Below are positions 1-9,714 of a stretch of 64,000 nucleotides of DNA, piece by piece. A program made the position numbers and the translations under genes. Below the pieces are notes generated by a model. That model saw only the letters and a list, made by a program, of their open reading frames with translations, was not told where the DNA came from and did not search any database. The DNA is from Foetidibacter luteolus (lineage in GTDB: Bacteria; Bacteroidota; Bacteroidia; Chitinophagales; Chitinophagaceae): the NCBI RefSeq assembly GCF_009650435.1, contig NZ_VVIP01000052.1:1-64000 (forward strand). The letters run 5' to 3'. The stretch's first letter is position 1. Each line of letters begins with the position of its first letter.

Positions 1-480
1 CCGGTTACAGGTAGCTGGTTACCGGTCTGTTGAATTTGTAAAAAAGCTGATAATTTGTTTAGCCAACATTAAACATTGAACAACCGAACATTGAACAGTA
101 AAGCCTCGTAGAGGCGGCATGTTAGTAGATAAAAAAAAGAGACGATTTACAGGAGCGCCGTAGGTGCGATATGTTTAGCAGGATGGTATATAACGGCAAG
201 ATGGATGATTAACAGGCTCTGATGCAAGAGGCTCCTTAATATGCCGCCTTTACGAGGTTATACAAAATTGGCCGCGATTACCTTTTAGCTACTAATATGC
301 CGCTCCTACGGAACTTTGCGATGGGTTGTGGGCAGACCCGGAAGCCTGTTGCCGGTTACAGGTAGCTGGTTACCGGTCTGTTGAATTTGTAAAAAAGCTG
401 ATAATTTGTTTAGCTGCGTAAGCGCAGAAGCACTACCTGCTGCCAACATTAAACATCGAACAAACAAACATTGAACGGTT
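1..480. repeat. Duplicated intergenic repeat block upstream of the phospholipase gene
   Basis: No gene is seen in the first 590 bases. A stretch of about 60 bases at 1-62 recurs almost unchanged at 353-413, and both copies are followed by a short A-rich tract containing repeated 'acattgaac' words (63-100 and 442-479). Between them are two opposed copies of a 'gccgcc..tacgagg' word (about 104-120 and 240-262). It looks like a nested array of short dispersed repeats. No function is assigned. Confidence 0.6.
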
Positions 481-590
481 TACCGGTTTACGCAAACGTT
501 TGACTATCTTTTTACCGCACAATTAACGCTTTCTTTAACAGGATAACCCCATATTTGATTTTTACGCTTGCTCAACAAACCCCAATAGAT

Positions 591-3110
591 ATGGATACCC
601 GCAGAAGTTTTTTAAAAAAAGCAGGCCTGCTTACCGGCGCCGCCGGTGCATGGTATGCCTTACCGCCAACCTTGCAAAAAGCCCTGGCCATAGATCCCGC
701 GCCGGGCAGTACTTTTTACGATGCAGAACATATTGTTTTCCTGATGCAGGAAAACCGCTCGTTCGATCATGCTTTCGGCACCCTGCAGGGCGTACGTGGC
801 TTTAACGACCCCCGGGCCATTACCCTCGCCAACAACAATAAAGTGTGGCTGCAAAGCAACAGGAACGGCGATACCTATGCCCCCTTTCACCTGGATATAA
901 AAGACTCTAAAATTACCTGGATGGGATGCCTGCCCCATGGCTGGGATAACCAGGTAGACGCCCGTAATGGTGGCCGTATTGATAAATGGATTGAGGTAAA
1001 AGACCCCGGTGATGAATTTGAAGACATGCCGCTTACCATGGGCTATTATAACCGGGCAGATATTCCTTTTTACTATGCCCTGGCCGATGCTTTTACCGTT
1101 TGCGACCAGCACTTTTGTTCATCCCTTACAGGCACTACCCCAAACAGGTTATATTTTTGGACAGGCACCATACGTGCACAAATGGAAGCTGCTGCGCAGG
1201 CCAATGTGTGGAACGAAAACGCGGAACACCATACCCTGGTTGACTGGAAGACTTATCCCGAACGCCTGGAAGAAAACGGCATATCATGGAAGGTGTACCA
1301 GAATGAAATTTATGCTGATACCGGTCTGGATGAAGCGCAGCCCTGGCTGGATAATTTTGGCGATAACCCGCTGGAGTATTTTAAACGCTATCATGTAAAC
1401 CTGGCACCGGAAGTAATCGCCCATTTGCCTGTTAAACTGCAAAAGTTGGAGAAAGATATACAGGACATAGAAACCAGGCTGGCAACGGCTAAAGAACCCG
1501 AGGTACACAAGCATGAAATACTAAAGATGCGCAGGCTGTTAAAATGGAAAAAGAAGCAACTGGCAGCCACGCAAAAAGCCATCGCTACCGATACAGCAGA
1601 AGCGTATAAAAACCTTTCTTCTCTTGAAAAAAACCTGCATACAAAGGCTTTTACCAATAACCGTAACGACCCCAATTATCACCAGCTAACCAAAATACAA
1701 TACAATGATGGCAACGTACAGCGGCAGATGGATATACCAAAAGGCGATGTATTGCACCAGTTCAGGCAGGATGTAAAAAATGGGCAATTGCCTACGGTAT
1801 CATGGTTATGTGCGCCACAGCATTTTTCAGACCACCCTGATTCGCCCTGGTTTGGCGCATGGTACGTAAGTGAAGTAATGGACATACTTACACAAAACCC
1901 GGAAGTATGGAAGAAAACCATTTTTGTTTTAACCTACGATGAAAACGATGGCTATTTTGACCATGTGCCGCCCTTTGGCGCACCCAATCCCTATATGCCC
2001 GGCACAGGCAAGGTTTCCGCAGGCATAGATACCTCAGTTGAGTTTGTGCGCCGTAACGAGCAGTCAAGCGCCAGGGGCATGCGTGAAAGCAATATTGGCC
2101 TTGGTTTCAGGGTGCCGATGGTGGTGGCTTCCCCCTGGACACGCGGCGGTTATGTGTGCTCTGAAGTGTTCGACCATACTTCCTCACTCCAGTTCCTGGA
2201 AACTTTCCTGGAAAAGAAAACCGGTAAAAAAATCACCGAGTCCAATATTACCCAATGGCGCCGCACCGTATGTGGTAACCTTACATCGGTGTTTCGCCCA
2301 TACAGTGGCCAGAAAATTGAAACGCCGCCATTTGTTGATAAGGATGCATTTATACAGCTTATCAACAATGCGCAGTTTAAAAATTTGCCCGGGTATAAAA
2401 AGCTAACTGAAGATGAAATTGCTGCCGTTAACAACGGGGCTGCAGCATCCCCTCTGCCACGGCAGGAAAAAGGTATAAGGCCTGCCTGCGCACTGCCATA
2501 TGAACTTTATGTAAATGGTAACCTCAATAAAGCTGCCGGCAAATTCAACATTAGTTTTAAAGCGGGCAATAAGTTGTTCGGGCAGTCTTCTGCCGGTGCG
2601 CCTTTTAATGTATATGCACTTAGCGCCTACCAGCGGCAGTTACTTACCAGCCGGGATTATGCAGTAACCGCCGGCGATGAACTGCATGATGAATGGGCGC
2701 TCGGTAATTTCGATAACGGCAATTATCACCTGGCTGTATATGGCCCCAATGGGTTTTACCGCATGTTCAAGGGCAATACCGAAGATCCTTTGCTGCACAT
2801 AACATGCGGTTACGAAAAAAATAAAGTCACCGGTAAGTTTACGGGCAATGTAATGTTCTCTATCCGCAACAATGGCAGCAAACCCATAACAGTAACGCTT
2901 GCAGACAATAGTTATAAAACCGGCAGCAAAACAAAAAGCATCGCTGCCAACAGCAAGGCAGAAGTTGTGTTTAATCTGTCTGGGTCGTTTGGCTGGTACG
3001 ATGTAAGCATCACTGCAAATGGTTACGATGCCTTCAAAAAACAATTTGCCGGCAGGGTAGAAACCGGCGATGTATCCAGGACAGACCCTTTGATGGGGGG
3101 AGTGGTGTAA
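591..3110 (+). CDS. Phosphocholine-specific phospholipase C (Tat-exported)
   Basis: Predicted secreted phospholipase C that cleaves the phosphodiester bond of phosphatidylcholine or sphingomyelin. The ATG at 591 is preferred to a TTG at 555 because it begins a clean Tat signal with the twin-arginine motif RRSFLKK followed by a hydrophobic stretch. The phosphoesterase family motif ENRSFDHAFG lies near residues 60-70, and the metal-site motif TYDENDGYFDH lies near 445. A charged coiled-coil insertion (about residues 285-365) interrupts the catalytic domain, as I recall for other Bacteroidota members. The last 200 residues match the two C-terminal beta domains of the family (DUF756). At 839 aa it is long but normal for the phylum. 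The Tat signal implies export of the folded protein. Family assignment is strong; substrate is inferred. Confidence 0.9.
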   Translation: MDTRRSFLKKAGLLTGAAGAWYALPPTLQKALAIDPAPGSTFYDAEHIVFLMQENRSFDHAFGTLQGVRGFNDPRAITLANNNKVWLQSNRNGDTYAPFHLDIKDSKITWMGCLPHGWDNQVDARNGGRIDKWIEVKDPGDEFEDMPLTMGYYNRADIPFYYALADAFTVCDQHFCSSLTGTTPNRLYFWTGTIRAQMEAAAQANVWNENAEHHTLVDWKTYPERLEENGISWKVYQNEIYADTGLDEAQPWLDNFGDNPLEYFKRYHVNLAPEVIAHLPVKLQKLEKDIQDIETRLATAKEPEVHKHEILKMRRLLKWKKKQLAATQKAIATDTAEAYKNLSSLEKNLHTKAFTNNRNDPNYHQLTKIQYNDGNVQRQMDIPKGDVLHQFRQDVKNGQLPTVSWLCAPQHFSDHPDSPWFGAWYVSEVMDILTQNPEVWKKTIFVLTYDENDGYFDHVPPFGAPNPYMPGTGKVSAGIDTSVEFVRRNEQSSARGMRESNIGLGFRVPMVVASPWTRGGYVCSEVFDHTSSLQFLETFLEKKTGKKITESNITQWRRTVCGNLTSVFRPYSGQKIETPPFVDKDAFIQLINNAQFKNLPGYKKLTEDEIAAVNNGAAASPLPRQEKGIRPACALPYELYVNGNLNKAAGKFNISFKAGNKLFGQSSAGAPFNVYALSAYQRQLLTSRDYAVTAGDELHDEWALGNFDNGNYHLAVYGPNGFYRMFKGNTEDPLLHITCGYEKNKVTGKFTGNVMFSIRNNGSKPITVTLADNSYKTGSKTKSIAANSKAEVVFNLSGSFGWYDVSITANGYDAFKKQFAGRVETGDVSRTDPLMGGVV

Positions 3111-3135
3111 AAGGTGTGCGTGGTAATCGGGTTAC

Positions 3136-3336
3136 ATGTATACGTACTTTGTAGCTCGTACTTTTTACATCGTACATCCCACATCGTACATCTAACATAA
3201 GTAAGTACTTTGTACTTCGTAACTCGTACTTTTTACATCGTACATCCCACATCTTACATCTAACAAAAAGTAAGTACTTCGTACTTCGTAACTCGTACTT
3301 TTTACATCGTACATCCCACATCGTACATCTAACATT
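3136..3336. repeat. Three tandem units of a 68-69 bp AT-rich repeat
   Basis: Three near-identical units, phased 68-69 bp apart, are built from words such as 'ctcgtactttttacatcg', 'tacatcccacatc' and 'tacatctaac'. The same words recur at 19418-19500 and, in the opposite orientation, at 63775-63965. The array lies just past the phospholipase stop codon. An ORF on the minus strand across it is a by-product of the repeat. No function is assigned. Confidence 0.75.
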
Positions 3337-3339
3337 TTC

Positions 3340-3460
3340 AGGGGGTGTCCCTAGTCCCTCGGGTCGGGCTTTCCGCTATTACTCCGGCACAAGCCCCTGC
3401 TGCGATGGCCTCACCGGGGTAGCCGCTGCAATCCCTCACCCGAAAGTGCAGCACGCTGCT
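3340..3460 (-). repeat. Dispersed repeat family A, copy 1
   Basis: Read on the minus strand it carries the core 'agggattgcagcgg', 'taccccggtgaggcc', 'ggagtaatagcgg' and 'aaagcccgacccgaggga'. Matching copies occur at about 8187-8302, 19540-19650, 30538-30612, 49206-49335, 61540-61640 and 63655-63772. The opposed GC-rich words suggest a folded RNA or DNA element. Confidence 0.7.
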
Positions 3461-3518
3461 GCAGCACAAACAGCTTGTAGTGTAAGTTGAAGACTTTAAA
3501 AAGGACGGTATATAGAAA

Positions 3519-3537
3519 GTTTTGATATCATCAAAAC
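3519..3537. promoter_or_regulatory. Perfect 8-bp inverted repeat upstream of the GH88 gene
   Basis: GTTTTGAT-ATC-ATCAAAAC is a perfect palindrome with a 3-nt centre, about 118 nt before the GH88 start. The size and AT-rich arms fit an operator for a dimeric repressor. No regulator gene is adjacent, so this is inference from symmetry alone. Confidence 0.35.
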
Positions 3538-3654
3538 ATGGTATATTTATTTCTGCTTACCTGTGGCATCAGCGTAACTGCTTAATGTTTCATGCAAAGT
3601 TGCTGCCGGTCTGTAATTGGCTTGCAAAATAGTAGCTCAGTAATTTGTTTCGAT

Positions 3655-4836
3655 ATGAAAAAACTGTTTGTCGCCGTAATGGGGTGTTGTATGGCATGCT
3701 GCCTCTATGCCCAGCCGGATATGAAATCCCTTATTGAGGACAACCTGCGCTTTGCCGAAAAGCAGTATGCCTATATGGCCAGCCTGTTGCCGAAAGATTC
3801 TATGCCCAAAACGTTTAGCCCAAAAACACAAAAGCTGGTAAGCAGCGATATACAATGGTGGTGCAGTGGTTTTTATGCTGGCAGCCTCTGGTATATTTAT
3901 GAATATACCGGTAACCAAAACATCCGGCAGGAAGCGGAGAGGGCCCTGCAGATTATTGAACCCAACCGCCATTATACCGGCAACCACGATTTAGGTTTTA
4001 TGATGTACTGCAGTTACGGCAATGCCTACCGCATTACCAACAACCCGGCTTATAAGCCCATATTGCTGGATGCCGCGGCCGCCCTTACAACACGTTACCG
4101 CCCGTCCATCAAGGCCATACAGTCGTGGGATTCCGGTAAGAGCTTTAAATGTCCCGTTATTGTAGATAACATGATGAACCTGGAATTGCTGGAATGGGCC
4201 AGCCTCAATGGTGGTGGCGCTACATTTTCAAACATAGCAATTACCCATGCCAATACAACACTGGCCAACCACTTCAGGCCAGATTACAGCGCATACCACG
4301 TGCTGGACTATAACCTGGCCACGGGCCAGGTATCCCGCAAAACCACGGCGCAGGGTGCGGCAGATTCATCTGCCTGGGCAAGGGGGCAGGGATGGGCTTT
4401 GTACGGCTATACCATGATGTACCGTTTTACAAAAGATGAACGTTACCTTAACCTGGCACGCAACCTGGCCGGTTTTATACTCAATAACCCCAACCTTCCG
4501 CAGGACAAAGTGCCCTACTGGGATTTTGATGCACCGGGCATACCAGATGCACTGCGGGATGCCTCTGCGGCTTCCCTCTTTGCATCCGCGTTGCTGGAGC
4601 TTTCAACGTTTGTAAACGGGGCGGAAAAGAAGCAATTCGTATCCTCTGCTGAAACCATGTTGCGTACCTTGTCATCTGGTGCTTACCGTGCAGAAGCGGG
4701 TACCAACGGTGGTTTCCTGCTTATGCACAGCGTGGGTGCTTTGCCTTATAACAGCGAGGTGGATGTGCCCTTAACCTATGCGGATTACTATTTTCTTGAA
4801 GCGCTGCTGCGTTATAAAAAGTGGTACCTGGATTAG
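3655..4836 (+). CDS. Glycoside hydrolase family 88 (unsaturated glucuronyl hydrolase)
   Basis: Predicted periplasmic or secreted enzyme that removes the unsaturated uronic acid left at the non-reducing end by polysaccharide lyases. The ATG at 3655 is chosen over 3592 because it starts a signal peptide (MKKLFVAVMGCCMACCLYAQ, cleavage after YAQ). Family signatures include QWWCSGFYAGSLWYIYEYTGN-like sequence near 75-95, the aspartate in VIVDNMMNLELLEW near 178, and SAWARGQGWALYG near 240. Length 393 aa is normal for GH88. No lyase or SusCD pair lies next to it, so it is an isolated member here. Specificity (heparin, chondroitin or gellan type) cannot be read from the sequence. Confidence 0.88.
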   Translation: MKKLFVAVMGCCMACCLYAQPDMKSLIEDNLRFAEKQYAYMASLLPKDSMPKTFSPKTQKLVSSDIQWWCSGFYAGSLWYIYEYTGNQNIRQEAERALQIIEPNRHYTGNHDLGFMMYCSYGNAYRITNNPAYKPILLDAAAALTTRYRPSIKAIQSWDSGKSFKCPVIVDNMMNLELLEWASLNGGGATFSNIAITHANTTLANHFRPDYSAYHVLDYNLATGQVSRKTTAQGAADSSAWARGQGWALYGYTMMYRFTKDERYLNLARNLAGFILNNPNLPQDKVPYWDFDAPGIPDALRDASAASLFASALLELSTFVNGAEKKQFVSSAETMLRTLSSGAYRAEAGTNGGFLLMHSVGALPYNSEVDVPLTYADYYFLEALLRYKKWYLD

Positions 4837-5039
4837 CCCGCCCTGTAGGGGGATGAGGGGCGAATGTTGCTGGCTGGTGAATGGAAAACCTTTGCACCTG
4901 GCACCACCCTTGGTTGCAAAAGGCTGCTGAAATTTGATGATATAATCATTGATAAAGTACGGTTGAAAACAGAGACAGCCGTGCGACTCCTCAATTGGCT
5001 GAAATAGGCATGTATGAGCTGGTGGAATAATGTTTTTAT

Positions 5040-5100
5040 GTTTATGGGCCCGGCAGGAGGAATTACTATGAAACATCGTTGCGTCGCACTCTTGTACTGC
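5040..5100 (+). repeat. Dispersed repeat family B, copy in the 4.8-5.2 kb gap
   Basis: The 390-base gap between the GH88 gene and the next gene has no convincing ORF. It holds 'catcgttgcgtcgcactctt' followed by 'gtac' (5074-5097) preceded by a 'tttatgggcccggca' block. The same core recurs near 13450, 21830, 36581, 40017 (inverted), 42373, 51031 (inverted), 53191 and 56769. Confidence 0.7.
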
Positions 5101-5225
5101 GGTAATTCTATTCACCAATTGCCCCAGTAGCCTGCCTTGGGCAAACGAAGGGTTCTGTGCATTGTTCAATATAGCGAAGACAGACGCATCATACATTCAG
5201 TATAGAAGCAAGCCCCGCATTAATT

Positions 5226-6332
5226 TTAACCCAGGAAACTGTCATGAATATAATCTACCACGCTAACCAGGCTCTTGCTTTCTTCATATACTTTTAGCTG
5301 CCTGTCTGCACCGGTGCCGTTCTCCAGCATTTTGTGAATATAGTTAATGGCATGGCGGTTACCCAACTGGTCAACAACATCATCCACAAAATCCAGCAGC
5401 TCATAAATAAGCCCACGGGTGCTGGCTTCTGTTTCTTTGCCAAAATCAATAAGGCTGCCGTCAATACCGTACCGGCTGGCCCGCCATTTATTCTCGTTCA
5501 GCAGGGCACGCTGGTAAATAATAAAGTTCATGTTCTGGCTGCGCAATTTGTACAGCTTGGCGCAAATAGCCTGGAATAACCCTGCTATGGCAATGGTTTC
5601 ATCCACCGTCATGGGTATATCGCAAATGCGGAACTCAACTGTATTAAAGAAGGGGTGCACCCGTAAATCCCACCAGATTTTTTTGGCGTTATCTATGCAG
5701 TTGGTTTTAATCAGCAGGTTCACATAGTTTTCATAAGATTCTATGCTTTCAAAATAATCCGGTATGCCAGTACGTGGAAATTTATCAAACACCTTGGTGC
5801 GGTAAGATTTATAGCCCGTTTTGCGGCCCTCCCAAAAAGGGGAGTTGGTGCTTAGCGCATACACATGCGGCAGAAAATAGCGGGCAGAATTTGCAATGTG
5901 GATGGCCATTTTGCGGTCTTCCATACCCACGTGCACATGCAGCCCAAAAATAAGGTTGCTGCGGGCAGCTTCCTGTAATTCGTTTACAATTTCGTTATAG
6001 CGGGCATGATCAGTAATCAACTGGCTTTCCCAGTGGCTGAAGGGGTGCGTGCCTGCTGCGCCTACCCATAAGCCCAGGTCTCCGGCAATTTGCGAAATGG
6101 TTTTGCGCAGGGTAAGTACGTCGTTATAGGCTTCATCTACATTCTGGCATATATCGGTACCCACTTCCACCACAGCCTGGTGCATTTCTGCTTTAACCTT
6201 GTCTTTTATTACTTTCTGGCCCTCAGTAACAATTTTTTGCTCATGGCTTTTAAGTTCCCGGGTAGATGGGTCTATCACCATGTATTCTTCCTCAACCCCC
6301 AGCGTAAAATGACGGTAGCTGATATTTGCCAT
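5226..6332 (-). CDS. Carboxylate-amine ligase, GCS2/YbdK family
   Basis: Member of the glutamate-cysteine ligase type 2 (GCS2, YbdK-like) family, which forms an amide or peptide bond between a carboxylate and an amine using ATP. The N-terminus FTLGVEEEYMVIDPSTREL is the family's nucleotide/metal-binding signature (GVEEE). Further conserved blocks are GTHPFSHW near 117, LHVHVGMEDR near 150, and a C-terminal ENKWRASRYG near 285. Length 368 aa is typical. It lies on the minus strand upstream-oriented with a secreted unknown and an ATP-grasp protein (8388-9344), a second ligase-like enzyme. The acceptor and donor are unknown; E. coli YbdK has only weak glutamate-cysteine ligase activity. Confidence 0.9.
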   Translation of the reverse strand: MANISYRHFTLGVEEEYMVIDPSTRELKSHEQKIVTEGQKVIKDKVKAEMHQAVVEVGTDICQNVDEAYNDVLTLRKTISQIAGDLGLWVGAAGTHPFSHWESQLITDHARYNEIVNELQEAARSNLIFGLHVHVGMEDRKMAIHIANSARYFLPHVYALSTNSPFWEGRKTGYKSYRTKVFDKFPRTGIPDYFESIESYENYVNLLIKTNCIDNAKKIWWDLRVHPFFNTVEFRICDIPMTVDETIAIAGLFQAICAKLYKLRSQNMNFIIYQRALLNENKWRASRYGIDGSLIDFGKETEASTRGLIYELLDFVDDVVDQLGNRHAINYIHKMLENGTGADRQLKVYEESKSLVSVVDYIHDSFLG

Positions 6333-6435
6333 AACTGTTTTTTAGTTTGTTTTCAACAATAACGGATGCGCTGTTCTTGCAAGCAACAGTTTTCAAGATA
6401 CATACAAAATAGCATTCCCTAAACTTGTTGAAAAT

Positions 6436-8100
6436 TTATTTTATGGTAAGTGTACCCAGTTTTGCGCTGTACTTATAAAAGCCCGTTTTAAAGGCAAAAA
6501 TTGCGTACTTATCGGGGCCAATTTCAAAGAAATCAGAGCCGGTTATAAAGCCGTCATAGTCTTTACTATGCATAGCAATCTTCTTTTCCAGCAGCTTGCC
6601 ATCGTGGGATAATATAGCACAGGTAAATACCAGTTTTTTTACTTTTTTAGCGGCATCCGGTTTTTCATCTTCCTCAAGGGTAAGATTGTCTTCATCATCA
6701 TTATAGAACAACAACAATCTATCTTCAAAATAAGCAGATTCGAAAGAATATAAGTATAGCTTTATTGGACTATGGCTATAATAAACTGTTCCGTAACCGG
6801 GTGAAAAGAAACCAATTTGCTTTTTTGGTATGCAAGTAAAGGTTGTTACTCCATTCGCCTTAAATGTTGCAACTAACAGGCTGCTGTAGGTTCGTTTAAC
6901 CAATGGGCGCCCACTACTGGACACATCTGCATTTTTAATACACTCAAGTATTATGTGTGTGTTACCCAGGTTAGTAGTAATGCCCTGCCGGATAACAAAA
7001 TTTATAACAATCCCTTTTTTATTTCCATCATTTTTTGCCTCGCCAAGCCTATCTAACTTGTCTAATAATTCCTGTGGAAATTCTGTGTAAGAAAAAGATG
7101 ATTTGTCTCCATTGCCAAGATCTGAACGGCAAATACCTGCATAATTGCCCTTATGAAGATTTTTATACAAGCCATACAAAATTACCTTGTCGGCAGCATC
7201 ATAGCCTACTATTATTTTCTTTATGTAATGCCTGTCGTTTTCAATAAGAATGTCTTTATAGTTATCACCGTTAAAAACCTTCAGGTGAGAGCTGTAAGAA
7301 GGTACTTTTTCTCCATCCTCCCTTTTAAAATCTTTGGTATCTTTTTCTTCATATAGATCGTAATAAACATAGGCTCTGCCTTCCATATCCACATCAATAC
7401 TGTTTACGTCAATTTTACTTTCCGGAACGGAAAAGTCAAAATTTTTATAGGTGATTTTCGCCAGTTGCTTATCAAACACATAAAACTCCATTGTTTTAGG
7501 CATCTTTTTCTTCTTCGCCCTGGGAAAATGGTACAAGCCCAACTTTATTGAGTCTCTTGAATAGATTATACCTACGTTAAACATATCGGGAACCGAACCT
7601 CCGCTACGAACAGCATCTATGTTAGCTTCATCGTTGGATATGTCAAAAGAAGCTACAGTATGCGGATTTCCCATCGTTAACGTAACCGGATCAAGGCTGT
7701 GCGCATACACAGATATAGTTTTTTCTTTCCATTGTACTTCCCTGGTTAGCAGGTAGTATTTGTTTTCTATTCTAACAAAATCAAGCAAATCGCCGTCCTT
7801 GCTAAAAAGATCATCCAAATCCTTTTCTTTATCTGCCTGCAGCTTGCCGTCAAAAGACATTAGCGTATATATCTCATCAGGCCCGGATCGTTTCTTGCTT
7901 GGTTTAGTAAACATGGCAATAAAACTGCCATCGTATGCTGGGAGTGCTTTCACAAAAGCACCAGCATTAAAGAATTTTGACTGGCTTTCTAATTTTTCAC
8001 TTAACTGAATCTCAAAATCCTGGGCAACAAGTTGATGGGAGCTGATAAGAAATGGAAATAGTACAGCAACTGCTTTTTTAAGAGTACAACGTAACTTCAT
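6436..8100 (-). CDS. Secreted protein of unknown function
   Basis: I do not recognise this family. The start is set at 8100 because translation from there begins with a good signal peptide (MKLRCTLKKAVAVLFPF..., cleavage near LVAQ), whereas the longer ORF only adds repeat-adjacent codons. The mature part (about 525 aa) is beta-rich with repeated 'Y-x-hydrophobic' strands such as DKYAIFAFKTGFYKYSAK at the end, suggesting a beta-propeller or similar fold. It has no obvious catalytic motif. An acidic patch (DDEDNLTLEEDEKPD) lies near residue 485. It sits between two ligase-like genes but the spacing gives no firm operon evidence. Confidence 0.75.
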   Translation of the reverse strand: MKLRCTLKKAVAVLFPFLISSHQLVAQDFEIQLSEKLESQSKFFNAGAFVKALPAYDGSFIAMFTKPSKKRSGPDEIYTLMSFDGKLQADKEKDLDDLFSKDGDLLDFVRIENKYYLLTREVQWKEKTISVYAHSLDPVTLTMGNPHTVASFDISNDEANIDAVRSGGSVPDMFNVGIIYSRDSIKLGLYHFPRAKKKKMPKTMEFYVFDKQLAKITYKNFDFSVPESKIDVNSIDVDMEGRAYVYYDLYEEKDTKDFKREDGEKVPSYSSHLKVFNGDNYKDILIENDRHYIKKIIVGYDAADKVILYGLYKNLHKGNYAGICRSDLGNGDKSSFSYTEFPQELLDKLDRLGEAKNDGNKKGIVINFVIRQGITTNLGNTHIILECIKNADVSSSGRPLVKRTYSSLLVATFKANGVTTFTCIPKKQIGFFSPGYGTVYYSHSPIKLYLYSFESAYFEDRLLLFYNDDEDNLTLEEDEKPDAAKKVKKLVFTCAILSHDGKLLEKKIAMHSKDYDGFITGSDFFEIGPDKYAIFAFKTGFYKYSAKLGTLTIK

Positions 8101-8186
8101 AGAATAACTGGATTTTAGTTTTTTAAGCAGCAGGGCGCCAGCCCCGCCATATTTAAGTTGCGGCACTACAAACGCCAGGCTATTTG

Positions 8187-8302
8187 TTGTGCTGTGTCAC
8201 CACCGCGCCAGGGATAGAAGCGGTTACCCCGCTGAAGCCTTGTGCGGCTGGTTTGTGGCGGAGTAATAGCGGATAGCCCGGTGCCCTGGCAGGCGCCCTA
8301 AA
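8187..8302 (+). repeat. Dispersed repeat family A, copy 2
   Basis: Contains 'gccagggatagaagcggtta', 'ccccgctgaagcc', 'ggcggagtaatagcggatag' and 'cccgg', bounded by opposed 'cgccaggg' and 'ccctggcaggcg' words. It fills much of the 287-base gap between 8100 and 8388 and is close to the 19540-19650 copy. Confidence 0.7.
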
Positions 8303-8316
8303 TATCTTTCCTAAAA

Positions 8317-8345
8317 TTTAAATGCAGGCCATGCCTGCATTTAAA
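8317..8345 (-). terminator. Strong hairpin, likely terminator of the ATP-grasp gene
   Basis: A 13-bp perfect stem (TTTAAATGCAGGC with its complement) closes a CAT loop and has A/T runs on both sides. It lies 43 nt past the stop codon of the minus-strand ATP-grasp gene. The flanking A tract on the plus strand reads as U-rich on the transcript. Confidence 0.6.
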
Positions 8346-8387
8346 AAAGAAATTTTTAAGCGTAATTTATAAAGGCTTTCATTCAGA

Positions 8388-9344
8388 CTACGGATAAAGC
8401 GCCTGGCCGGCACTGCTGCGTTTAATATACTCGCCCCAGGTTAAATTGTCTTTACCGGGTTCTTGTGCCAATGCTTTTTCTATGGCATAGTTGGCGGCCG
8501 TTTCTATTACCCAGGCAAAGTTTTCTTCGCCAACGCTGTTGCGGTCGGCATCTGGGGCAGGGTTGCAGAAATCTATGGCATAAGGCACGCCATCGCGAAG
8601 GGCCAGTTCTACCGTATTAAAATCGTAACCCAGGAAACGGTTGATGCGCAGTACGATATCTTCCATTTCTTTATGCTTTTCCGGCGACGGGCTAAAGCTG
8701 GCCGCATAGCGCAGGTGGTGCGGGTTACGGGGCTCGTAAGGCATGATGCGCACATACTTGCCGCCAATGCAATAGCAGCGGTAATATTCTTCAAAAACAA
8801 TTTCTTCCTGTAACAACATTACCAGTTGGCCGGTTTCGGCATGTTTTTCAAAAAAGTCATCTATGCTGGTAAGTTTGTACACATTCTTCCAGCCACCACC
8901 TGCAAAAGGCTTCATATAAGCGGGAAAACCTGTGTAGCTGAAGATGGCCTCCCAGTCAAGCGGGTAAGCCAGGTTGCTGAAAGACTGGTCGGTGGTATCC
9001 TGCGGAAGGTCGCGGGAAGGAAGGATAACGGTTTTAGGCACCGGTACATCAATTTTTGTGGCCAGGCAGTTGTTGAAGAATTTCTCGTCGGCACTCCACC
9101 AGAACGGGTTGTTGATAACCGCTGTACCGCACAATGCGGCGTTTTTAAGGTAGGCCCGGTAAAAGGGAACATCCTGGCTGATACGGTCTATGATAACGGC
9201 ATATTCTGTGGGGTCTCCCTGTGCTACTTTGTTGATTGTTACAGCTTCTGCCGTAACCCCTTCTACATTTTTGCTGTTAACCCGGTCTATAAATCCTTGC
9301 GGAAAAGTTCTTTCCTGGCCGAACAATACGCCGATTTTTTTCAT
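8388..9344 (-). CDS. ATP-grasp domain protein
   Basis: ATP-grasp fold ligase of 318 aa. The N-terminal region (MKKIGVLFGQERTFPQGFIDRVN) resembles a pre-ATP-grasp domain. Later blocks include FPAYMKPFAGGGWKNVYKL (about 148-166), where the lysine and Gly-rich loop bind ATP, VMLLQEEIVFEEYYRCYCIGGKYVRIMPYEPR (about 183-214) and LGYDFNTVELALRDGVPYAIDFCNPAPDADR (about 250-280), which carries the acidic and Asn residues that bind magnesium. The substrate is unknown; such enzymes make amide, thioester or peptide bonds. It shares strand and region with the GCS2-type ligase, which suggests but does not prove a common pathway. Confidence 0.85.
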   Translation of the reverse strand: MKKIGVLFGQERTFPQGFIDRVNSKNVEGVTAEAVTINKVAQGDPTEYAVIIDRISQDVPFYRAYLKNAALCGTAVINNPFWWSADEKFFNNCLATKIDVPVPKTVILPSRDLPQDTTDQSFSNLAYPLDWEAIFSYTGFPAYMKPFAGGGWKNVYKLTSIDDFFEKHAETGQLVMLLQEEIVFEEYYRCYCIGGKYVRIMPYEPRNPHHLRYAASFSPSPEKHKEMEDIVLRINRFLGYDFNTVELALRDGVPYAIDFCNPAPDADRNSVGEENFAWVIETAANYAIEKALAQEPGKDNLTWGEYIKRSSAGQALYP

Positions 9345-9714
9345 AAGGAAAATTTGAAGTGATGAATTGGTTTCCGTTGGTTGAATTTAAACAAACAATT
9401 TGTCTGAACCACGATTTTAGGTTGTTTTTTCTAATTAACCTGAAACTATCGGGGGAATTAATGAACAGGTAACAGGTAATGGGAGTGAAGTGCAGGGAAT
9501 GGAAAATGAAAAATGATGAAGGTGGCGGCCGGCTTATAGTTTACGCCTGCCGGAGGTTACATGCAATACGGCTGATGTGTAAGAAAAAAATGGATGATAA
9601 TAAAGCGGGCTCATGGACCGCAGCTTTATACTAACAGCTTATATTGCCCTGTGCAAAACTCAACCTGCCTTCCTTTCCGCTAAGCCGCTGCTTCTCCTTA
9701 TCTTGCAACCTGCT
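9345..9714. other. Intergenic region between ATP-grasp gene and dnaX
   Basis: Divergent intergenic region of 370 bases. At about 9404-9455 it carries 'tctgaaccacgattttaggt' and 'taattaacctgaaac', a fragment of the same repeat (family C) that occurs at 39806-40005. It should hold the promoters of both flanking genes, but I could not pick a convincing TTTG/TAnnTTTG pair. Confidence 0.5.

Noticed and set aside
3034..3321. 95-codon minus-strand ORF over the 68-bp tandem repeat
   Set aside because: Its repetitive Lys/Tyr/Cys peptide simply mirrors the tandem DNA repeat.
4771..5196. 141-codon minus-strand ORF between the GH88 and GCS2 genes
   Set aside because: It overlaps the GH88 C-terminus and a family-B repeat; the peptide contains repeat-derived segments seen at other copies.
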